NCBI GenBank assembly: GCA_002423615.1
Contig: DIKO01000034.1
Span: forward strand, 1-38,848
DNA length: 38,848 bases
DNA from: Desulfobacteraceae bacterium UBA5616
Lineage (GTDB): Bacteria > Desulfobacterota > Desulfobacteria > Desulfobacterales > UBA5616
Direction: 5' to 3'
Shown: one piece after another, positions 34,100-38,848 of the stretch
Layout: each line of letters opens with the position of its first letter
Numbering within the stretch: the stretch's first letter is position 1
Made by a program: the position numbers and the translations under genes
Notes under the pieces: generated by a model
Databases searched by the model: none
What the model saw: only the letters and a program-made list of their open reading frames with translations
What the model was told of the DNA's origin: nothing

Positions 34100-35081
34100 G
34101 ACAGGCCGCGCCGGTTTTCGCATCGGCGACGTGGATATTGCAAACATCACGGTTTTCGCCCCCCTGGCCGGTTTTTCCAACCTGCCGCTAAGGCTTCTGG
34201 CCAAGGAAGCCGGATGCGCCCTGGTATGTTCCGAAATGATCAGCGCCAGAGGACTTACGCAGGATTCGGGGAAAACCCTCAGACTCATGGACAGCACACC
34301 CCTGGAAAAACCTCTGTCCGTGCAGATCTTCGGGGCCGAGCCCTCGGTGATGGCCTCCGCTGCCGCTATTGTCCAAGCCTGCGGGGCGGACATCGTCGAT
34401 ATCAATTTCGGCTGCCCGGTGAAGAAAATACTCAAGAGCGGGTCGGGCGCTGCCCTGATGAAGCAGCCGGTCCTGGCCGGCGAGATTCTGCGGGCCGTGA
34501 GAAAGGCCGTCACCATTCCGGTCACCGTCAAAATACGATCCGGCTGGGACAGCACCGGGGACCAGGCGGAAGAAATTGCCAGAATCGCTCAGGACAGCGG
34601 AGTGAACGCCCTGACCCTACACCCCAGGACCGTAGGCCAGGGATTTTCCGGAAAGGCCGACTGGACCCTGATCCGGCGGATCAAAAGCATTCTGGACATT
34701 CCCGTCATCGGCAACGGAGACATCGTCCAACCCGAAGACGCCCTGCGGATGGCCCGGGAAACCGGGTGCGACGGCATCATGATCGGCCGGTCCGCCATCG
34801 GAAGGCCCTGGATTTTCTCACAGGTCCTGGCCCTTTTCCGGAATGAAAAAATGCCGGTTATCGACTCCCTCCTGCGCTTAAACGCCATGATCCGGTATCT
34901 TGACGCATCTTTTGACCACCTGGGCGACAGGCAGGCGGCCTTGATGATGAGAAGCCGCCTGGGCTGGTTTGTCAAGGGGCTGCCCGGTGCCGGGAAATTC
35001 CGCCAGTCCATCAAACATATCGCTTCCCGGAAAGAAGCCATGGAACTGATCATGGACTTTCGGAATGGCAACATTCAATAA
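34089..35081 (+). CDS. dusB: tRNA-dihydrouridine synthase, DusB type
   Basis: 330 residues from ATG 34089 (an ATG at 34062 is in frame but lies further inside DUF1848). The FMN TIM-barrel begins FRIGDVDIANITVFAPLAGF. The catalytic cysteine is C109 in DINFGCPVKKI; downstream come GSGAALM, VKIRSGWD, TLHPRT, VIGNGDI and IMIGRSAIGRPWIF. The enzyme reduces uridine to dihydrouridine in tRNA using NADPH and FMN. The C-terminal helical domain appears complete to the stop at 35081. The phage-like region begins just beyond, and a truncated minus-strand frame overlaps the last 32 nt, which suggests this gene's 3' end is an insertion site. Confidence 0.93.
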   Translation: MENRTGRAGFRIGDVDIANITVFAPLAGFSNLPLRLLAKEAGCALVCSEMISARGLTQDSGKTLRLMDSTPLEKPLSVQIFGAEPSVMASAAAIVQACGADIVDINFGCPVKKILKSGSGAALMKQPVLAGEILRAVRKAVTIPVTVKIRSGWDSTGDQAEEIARIAQDSGVNALTLHPRTVGQGFSGKADWTLIRRIKSILDIPVIGNGDIVQPEDALRMARETGCDGIMIGRSAIGRPWIFSQVLALFRNEKMPVIDSLLRLNAMIRYLDASFDHLGDRQAALMMRSRLGWFVKGLPGAGKFRQSIKHIASRKEAMELIMDFRNGNIQ

Positions 35082-35157
35082 CCTCCTTGCGCTGGGATAC
35101 ATCATCTTCTGCGAACCGTCCCGCCATTTCCCGTTTCCAGTCATGAGCCCTGTCCAT
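35050..35157 (-). pseudogene. Truncated phage-operon ORF running into the dusB 3' end
   Basis: Minus strand from ATG 35157: GGAGGAATGATCC precedes it, overlapping the stop of the previous operon gene. The 35-residue frame (starting MDRAHDWKREMAGRF) keeps to charged, gene-like sequence until about KEVIE, then passes into DNA that encodes the end of dusB and stops at 35050. Most simply this is the 5' remnant of a longer element gene cut by integration or deletion. It may equally be a genuine very small gene. Confidence 0.5.
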
Positions 35158-35160
35158 GGA

Positions 35161-35439
35161 TCATTCCTCCGTAACTGTAAGGTCGTTTATGCCTGGCCGC
35201 CATCCATTGGGGTCCGGCAAATCGTCATAGTCCCCGGCACCTGTGTCCCATAGCCCCTCTACGATTCGCCGGATAAAGCGCCCGTCCTCCAGCGAAACGG
35301 GGTGACACATGTCCGTGCCCATAGGCAGCTTAACGGTCCTGTCCACATTAGCCCAGGGCGTGGGCACCTTCTGATCCGCCAGGTACCTCGGGATGCCGAC
35401 CGTCTTGTTTACCGCCTCGATCCGCTTGTAGGTCGTCAT
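35161..35439 (-). CDS. Small phage-element protein, unknown
   Basis: 92 residues (begins MTTYKRIEAVNKTVGIP). It is acidic and proline/aspartate-rich in its second half, ending in LTVTEE, with no cysteine pairs or membrane helix. No family recognised. The start overlaps the stop of the zinc-ribbon gene by 4 nt (ATGA), and GGGGAGCGG lies just before it. The stop overlaps the ribosome site of the next, truncated frame. The chain of overlaps supports a real operon. Confidence 0.7.
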   Translation of the reverse strand: MTTYKRIEAVNKTVGIPRYLADQKVPTPWANVDRTVKLPMGTDMCHPVSLEDGRFIRRIVEGLWDTGAGDYDDLPDPNGWRPGINDLTVTEE

Positions 35440-35603
35440 ATCCGCTCCCCCGCTTCCCTTGTGGCCTTTTCGGCCGCTGCCTGTGCCGCGATTTCCGCCT
35501 TTTGAACCACAAAACAGTCCTTACATATTCCGTGGGATACCCGATCGTCGCCGTGCTCCCCCGGCTTCATCACAAAACCGCACCATGCGCATACCGTTTT
35601 CAT
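35436..35603 (-). CDS. 55-residue zinc-ribbon protein of the phage-like operon
   Basis: A short frame hidden behind its neighbour. From ATG 35603 it encodes MKTVCAWCGFVMKPG, then SHGICKDC, then an alanine-rich helix to the TGA at 35436. The two pairs C5/C8 and C27/C30 form a typical small zinc ribbon, common in phage and plasmid early regions. GTGGGGA lies upstream. The first 83 nt overlap the end of the 153-residue gene in another frame, and its stop overlaps the start of the 92-residue gene by ATGA. The Cys spacing and the junctions argue that it is real. Confidence 0.72.
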   Translation of the reverse strand: MKTVCAWCGFVMKPGEHGDDRVSHGICKDCFVVQKAEIAAQAAAEKATREAGERI

Positions 35604-35982
35604 AGAATCCCCACTTTTCGTTCTTCAGTTCACGTTCCAGCCGGTTCGTTTCCCACATGGCCGCTTCCATCTTTCGCAGCATCAGGTGCTGCTTTTCTTC
35701 CTTACTGATCACTTCGCCGCCCTCGGCATTCGTAAATACCCGGTTGGGCTCCAGGGACTCCGTAATTTGATGGATGGCGAACCGCATGGCCGCAGAAATG
35801 GGATATTCGGTGGGCTTTGACAGGTAATGCTTCATCACGTGGATGGACAGGCTTTTGCCGGAGCCTTCGCCCCACCCGAAATAGGCGTTGATCCCATCCA
35901 CCAGGTGCGCCGCCACGCGCTCCTCAAACGTAAAATCAAAGGCCCGTTGATTTTTATCTATTTTTTTTGATGGCTTATACAT
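35521..35982 (-). CDS. Phage-element protein, unknown
   Basis: 153 residues from ATG 35982, which follows GAGGGGAG. It is highly charged. It contains INAYFGWGEGSGKSLSIH, which resembles a P-loop but has the wrong spacing (GxxxxxGKS), so ATP binding should not be assumed. A long helix (KEEKQHLMLRKMEAAMWETN) follows. The last 27 codons overlap the zinc-ribbon gene in another frame. Position directly after the Ner/Cro-like gene suggests an early-operon function. No family recognised. Confidence 0.72.
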   Translation of the reverse strand: MYKPSKKIDKNQRAFDFTFEERVAAHLVDGINAYFGWGEGSGKSLSIHVMKHYLSKPTEYPISAAMRFAIHQITESLEPNRVFTNAEGGEVISKEEKQHLMLRKMEAAMWETNRLERELKNEKWGFYENGMRMVRFCDEAGGARRRSGIPRNM

Positions 35983-36016
35983 TGACTCCCCTCTGGATAT
36001 CGATTATAAATAACAT

Positions 36017-36277
36017 TTATATGCGGGTGCTTCTGCCCACGGCTTTGGAGGTCCGCTGCAGCTTGGAACCTTTGTAATAATCGGAGAAAACCTCTTCCCC
36101 GGGCTTCTCGATCTTAATTACAAAGGCCGTCATGATGCGGTCCGAAATGCCGATCCCGTTGACGAAAAACTTTATCATCCTGAATACGCTCATCTCGAAT
36201 ACGCCGATATTCTCGGCAACGTCTTTCTGGGTGATCTTGCGCTGCTTAAGCGCTTTCTTAATCTACTCCGGGGTCAA
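36017..36277 (-). pseudogene. Ner/Cro-like HTH regulator interrupted by TAG at codon 5
   Basis: On the minus strand a TTG at 36277, with AAAGG spaced 9 nt upstream, opens MTPE followed by TAG (36265-36263). The frame then stays open for 81 codons to the TAA at 36017. The continuing sequence IKKALKQRKITQKDVAENIG is a clear helix-turn-helix start, then VFEMSVFRMIKFF. The usual start in such proteins is MTPEEIKKAL, so TAG most likely replaces a GAG by a single base change. Either it is inactive, uses a later start that would lose the first helix, is a sequence error, or TAG is read through. It is divergent from the CI-like repressor. Confidence 0.66.
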
Positions 36278-36297
36278 TTAATAACGCCTTTCATGGG

Positions 36298-36338
36298 TGG
36301 ATTTTGATAAAAAGGATGTAATTTCATGGATCTGATAA
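36298..36338. repeat. Operator-like repeats between the divergent phage regulators
   Basis: TGGATTTTGATAA (36298-36310) and TGGATCTGATAA (36327-36338) are imperfect direct repeats, each preceded nearby by TCATGG. A perfect 10-bp palindrome AATCATGATT follows at 36355-36364. The 147-bp gap between HTH gene and repressor is where a lysogeny switch would carry its operators. Binding is not demonstrated. Confidence 0.4.
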
Positions 36339-36380
36339 TTTGGGGTGTGCCGGTAATCATGATTTTTCCTTTGCCTATTT

Positions 36381-36409
36381 TTTAATCCCTTATAGACAAG
36401 GCTTATAAT
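36381..36409 (+). promoter_or_regulatory. Promoter of the CI-like repressor, giving a very short leader
   Basis: TATAAT at 36404-36409 is a perfect -10; TTTAAT at 36381-36386 is the best -35, with a 17-bp spacer. Transcription would start near 36416, about 9 nt before the ATG at 36425. The repressor has no clear ribosome site, so a nearly leaderless message, as for lambda cI from its maintenance promoter, is likely. Confidence 0.55.
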
Positions 36410-36424
36410 TCACGAAATGAGATA

Positions 36425-36964
36425 ATGTCAAGCAAAAATATTGCAATATTAGATATTTTAGATAGGTTGAAATCGGTCTTATCGGCTTCAAAAGATATTG
36501 AATTATCTCAAGCTATTGGAATTAAACAGAATACACTATCTGGATGGAAAAGTAGAGGGAGTTTTGACTTTCCTCTAATTATCGAATTTTGTGATACTCA
36601 TAACATAAATTTAGACTGGCTTATCACAGGTAATGGCACAAAGCTTCGCTCACAGGGCGATCTCGATATAATAAAGGAGGAGCCGACAACACCAGGCGGG
36701 ACCATGGACGATGACCCTGAAGTGGCGAAGTTGCTGGAGATGACCCGGCAGATCGTAAAGTCAGATACCAACTATGGCTTTTCCCTGGTGGCGAATATTC
36801 GGTCTTTTCATCAGGCCATGATTTCGGAGCGACGATTCAATGACCTTGAAAAACGGATCGCACGAATCGAAGAGCGCACCGATCAATCCAAAAAGAAGGC
36901 CAGCATCCGAAAAACAGACCCTTCGGATCAAAAAGAAGATATTATAAAACGACGGGCAATGTGA
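36425..36964 (+). CDS. CI-like phage repressor (HTH, no S24 peptidase domain)
   Basis: 179 residues. Residues 5-70 match the bacteriophage CI repressor N-terminal domain (PF07022 type): LSQAIGIKQNTLSGWKSRG forms the helix-turn-helix, followed by the family's INLDWLITGNG. The usual S24 peptidase/dimerisation domain is absent. Instead there is an acidic linker, then a helix (RFNDLEKRIARIEERTDQ) predicted to form a coiled coil, and a Lys-rich end. The lack of a cleavage domain suggests induction by another route, such as an antirepressor. The first third is much more AT-rich than the rest and than the host genes to the left. It is divergent from the Ner/Cro-like gene. Confidence 0.84.
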   Translation: MSSKNIAILDILDRLKSVLSASKDIELSQAIGIKQNTLSGWKSRGSFDFPLIIEFCDTHNINLDWLITGNGTKLRSQGDLDIIKEEPTTPGGTMDDDPEVAKLLEMTRQIVKSDTNYGFSLVANIRSFHQAMISERRFNDLEKRIARIEERTDQSKKKASIRKTDPSDQKEDIIKRRAM

Positions 36965-37216
36965 TATGCGTATGTATAAAAAGCTGCTAAGAAATTTCAA
37001 AAAAATTGCGAAAGATTTTCGGGGAATTTGTAAATTTTGATTTTTGAAGGTTTAAAAAGTCGGTTTTTTTTCACTCAAAGACCCATTTTACATATTTTTT
37101 TAGGGTTCCTGAAATCAAAAAAAAGGAGGGATAAGGCTTATGGGTTCATAATGAAAAAACGCCTAAAATCCGGCGTAATTGGTTCTAATCCTGAAAAACC
37201 GCCTAAATTTGCCTAA

Positions 37217-37234
37217 AAACCTTTTTACAGGTTT
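37217..37234 (-). terminator. Weak terminator after the Cys-rich phage gene
   Basis: AAACCT/AGGTTT arms with a 6-nt loop and a short T run on the minus strand, just beyond the stop at 37249. The rest of the 284-bp gap 36965-37248 is AT-rich and shows three copies of GCCTAAA (37161, 37201, 37211); I see no gene in it. Confidence 0.35.
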
Positions 37235-37248
37235 ATTTAAACCCCGTT

Positions 37249-37806
37249 CTACCCCGCAATCGTTCCTTCAAAACTTTCAATATTTCTCTTCAAGATATAC
37301 ATTATCTGCAAATCAAGCGGCCTCAGCTCGTCCCTGGAATGAGCTACGAGTTTTTCCAATATGCCGGGGTAGCCAGAAAAATCGATCTTAACCACCTTAT
37401 CTTCAAAATCCGGCGCTTTCTCCTCAACACGTGGCCTTACCCTTATGGATGTTTCCTTTTCTTGGCCACTGGCCTTCCTGGGGGCTTTTGGGGCGCTCTT
37501 TGACCGCTTGGCCATACACGACGAGCACAAACTATGCTTGGGTGTTATTGGTGGTTTTTCATTACATGCGGAACACTTTTTAATCTGAATATCTTGGCTT
37601 TGAATCTCAGGCATCTTTTCAGCTCCTTCTTTATGATTTGATTTTAAAAAGCTGTTTTTATTTTTTGGCACCTTTATAGGAAGATGATTGGAACAAATCA
37701 TATCTTCAATATTTTCGACATAGGCAAGTCTAAGGTCACACTCCATACACTCAAGCCTATTTTTATCTTGGTCGGCGAATTCACAATCCAAACATGGACA
37801 TTTCAT
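37249..37806 (-). CDS. Cys-rich zinc-binding protein of the phage-like element
   Basis: 185 residues. The N-terminus has clustered cysteines (C3, C5, C8, C20, C23, C38), and a second zinc-ribbon pair set lies at C78/C81 and C94/C97 (KCSACNEK, LCSSC). The middle is basic (AKRSKSAPKAPRKASGQ). The C-terminal 45 residues look like a small helical domain (GILEKLVAHSRDELRPLDLQ). Zinc binding and nucleic-acid contact are plausible; no named family is recognised. AAGGA lies 7 nt before the ATG. It points towards the repressor gene and is separated from the next upstream gene by a strong terminator. Confidence 0.75.
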   Translation of the reverse strand: MKCPCLDCEFADQDKNRLECMECDLRLAYVENIEDMICSNHLPIKVPKNKNSFLKSNHKEGAEKMPEIQSQDIQIKKCSACNEKPPITPKHSLCSSCMAKRSKSAPKAPRKASGQEKETSIRVRPRVEEKAPDFEDKVVKIDFSGYPGILEKLVAHSRDELRPLDLQIMYILKRNIESFEGTIAG

Positions 37807-37833
37807 GGCCTATCCTTAGAGCATCTTACAGAT

Positions 37834-37887
37834 AAAAAAAAGCGCTGAGGGGCGATTGGCTGGGAGGCAGCAACCGGGGATCAGCGC
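37834..37887 (-). terminator. Rho-independent terminator with a long hairpin
   Basis: On the minus strand GCGCTGA (37887-37881) pairs with TCAGCGC (37848-37842), directly followed by eight T (37841-37834). The 32-nt interior can pair further (GGTTGCTG with CAGCCAATC, imperfectly). It would end transcription from the coiled-coil gene at 38011-38652; a structured small RNA ending here is also possible. Confidence 0.7.
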
Positions 37888-37898
37888 CGATCCCTGCC

Positions 37899-37916
37899 GA
37901 ACCATACCGTATGTTC
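37899..37916. promoter_or_regulatory. Operator-like interrupted palindrome
   Basis: GAAC-C-ATAC-C-GTATGTTC is an inverted repeat with 8-bp arms and one bulged C on the left. It lies just right of the terminator in the 204-bp gap 37807-38010. It could be a repressor or phage-regulator site. The same word was not seen near the repressor promoter. Confidence 0.3.
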
Positions 37917-38010
37917 CCAACCATCTATAAAAATAATAGTGGCTGGAGATCCCACCCTTTATGGTCCGACAATTCTCAAAGGCAAGACCCGCAAAATAAT
38001 CCGAGGTTTT

Positions 38011-38652
38011 TTAGGGCGCTGTTAAACCAAGCTTTTCAGCTTCCCCCTCAATAATCCTCGAAAGCTCTGCAATTTCTTTTTCGATGTTTTTAAGCTTTGC
38101 ATCCCTTGCTTTTTTGGTAATCCCAATTTCCGGGAGGCTGGAAATTGCTCTTTCTATGTCATCTCCCGATAGGAGCAGATAGATGAGCATGTGAGCGTCG
38201 TCGCCCAGGTTGAGCCGGAAATTTAAATCGCTTAAAGGGGTCTGCCTTCGGATCTGGCATTCGGCGAAGTGTTCCCGAAGAAAGGTCTCTTTAAACTCTT
38301 TCTGTTTTTTCGGAAGCTCGACTTTTGCGATTTCCAGGAGATCTTCCTTTGTCAGAGGGGATTCGAGAATTCGATACTTTTCATCTTGAAGATCCCTCAT
38401 TTGAGAAAGGAGCTGATTATATTCGACTGCCATATCATCGACTTTCCGGTTATATATCAACCGGGCTTTTTTTGAAGCCTCCTTGAGCCGGTCAGAATCC
38501 CCCCCAACAAGATTATCATAACTGATGATTGCTTCCTTTTTCGGGAACAACAGCTCAGCCGGGACACTCTTTCCAAGGCTTTCCAAATAAGCTGTTTCCG
38601 CATCCAGGTTCTTATCTCTTTCCATTTCGATGTTCCTTTCAGTCATATCCAT
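38011..38652 (-). CDS. Coiled-coil phage-element protein, unknown
   Basis: 213 residues, very rich in Glu, Lys and Leu. Long helices are predicted around 55-100 (RLKEASKKARLIYNRKVDD, then QLLSQMRDLQDEKYRILE) and at the C-terminus (KNIEKEIAELSRIIEGEAEK), with a compact middle section (LNFRLNLGDDAHMLIYLLLSG). No cysteine motif except one Cys, no membrane helix. No family recognised; phage genomes often carry such helical early proteins. GGAAG lies just before ATG 38652. It follows the partial gene to its right by 16 bp and is ended by the terminator at 37834. Confidence 0.73.
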   Translation of the reverse strand: MDMTERNIEMERDKNLDAETAYLESLGKSVPAELLFPKKEAIISYDNLVGGDSDRLKEASKKARLIYNRKVDDMAVEYNQLLSQMRDLQDEKYRILESPLTKEDLLEIAKVELPKKQKEFKETFLREHFAECQIRRQTPLSDLNFRLNLGDDAHMLIYLLLSGDDIERAISSLPEIGITKKARDAKLKNIEKEIAELSRIIEGEAEKLGLTAP

Positions 38653-38668
38653 GACGCTTCCATTAAAT

Positions 38669-38848
38669 TTAAGCTTTATTGATTTTACCGGCTATGCTTT
38701 TCCCCAGGGCAAAGTCATGCTCAGCACCCATAGGAGCGACTCTCTGCTTTGTTGCAATTTCTTCGAAAATGGGAAATGGTTTCAGGGAGTCGAGGAACTC
38801 CATGAACCAGGTAAGAGAGGCTTTTTTAGATAATATGAAACGGGCTGG
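38669..38848 (-). CDS. Partial ORF at the right edge (5' end outside window)
   Basis: The minus-strand frame is open from the window edge to the TAA at 38669, giving 59 codons, including TWFMEFLDSLKPFPIFEEIA and ending in GKSIAGKINKA. It runs in line with the coiled-coil gene 16 bp downstream. The amino-acid composition looks like coding sequence, but length and start are unknown, and no family is recognised. Confidence 0.5.
   Translation of the reverse strand, partial: PARFILSKKASLTWFMEFLDSLKPFPIFEEIATKQRVAPMGAEHDFALGKSIAGKINKA

Noticed and set aside
35521..35982. P-loop-like GWGEGSGKS in the 153-residue phage gene
   Set aside because: The spacing is GxxxxxGKS rather than GxxxxGKS, and no Walker B or other ATPase motif follows.
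37120..37214. Strong AAAGGAGG site followed by a 3-codon and a 21-codon frame (TAATG coupled)
   Set aside because: Very short, low complexity and without homology clues; could be a leader peptide, but nothing downstream on the plus strand would be controlled by it.

Overview
The window reads as chromosome of an anaerobic Gram-negative deltaproteobacterium (Desulfobacterota, probably Desulfobacterales-like). This is inferred from gene content: a DUF3786 protein, a tungsten-type aldehyde:ferredoxin oxidoreductase, a paired DUF2868/DUF3482 module, inner-membrane envelope enzymes and OmpR-type two-component systems. It is not based on a marker gene. No rRNA, tRNA or CRISPR array was seen.

Layout. 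1-3676: the 5' part of a YprB-like RNase H-fold exonuclease (minus), then DUF3786, MATE efflux and SDR genes (plus). 3706-14200 is the most interesting region, all on the minus strand. It holds a two-component system (response regulator 13422-14099, sensor kinase 12044-13444). Next is a tightly overlapped five-gene operon (DegT aminotransferase, DPM1/ArnC-like GT2, VTT/DedA-like membrane protein, Gfo/Idh/MocA dehydrogenase, ArnT-like transferase). Last is a two-gene operon (isoprenylcysteine-methyltransferase-like protein, LtaS-like phosphotransferase). The start of each of these three transcription units carries the same 44-bp element of four tandem 11-bp repeats, with a -10-like hexamer 2-4 nt downstream. 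I infer one OmpR-type regulon for envelope modification, laid out like PmrAB/arn/eptA but with different enzymes, probably making a 3-amino sugar by GnnA/GnnB- or WbpB/WbpE-like chemistry.

14261-17350: an acyl-CoA/AMP ligase (minus), a Cys-rich zinc-ribbon protein plus TatA (plus), a bidirectional terminator, and ssb (minus). 17594-23636: a plus-strand operon of aldehyde:ferredoxin oxidoreductase, class II aldolase, DUF2868 membrane protein and DUF3482 GTPase, joined by 1-nt overlaps or short gaps. 23639-26012: a second OmpR-type two-component system (minus), with an unlisted 31-residue membrane peptide gene beyond the kinase. 26179-31302: DJ-1/PfpI protein, YheT-like hydrolase, prfC and typA (minus). 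31471-35081: MFS transporter, small hypothetical, DUF1848 and a DusB-type tRNA-dihydrouridine synthase (plus).

From about 35082 to the right edge the content changes to small phage-like genes: a CI-type repressor (plus), a divergent Ner/Cro-like HTH gene interrupted by an in-frame TAG, Cys-rich small proteins, a coiled-coil protein, and an operon cut short at the dusB 3' end. I read this as the left end of an integrated phage or related element whose other end lies outside the window.
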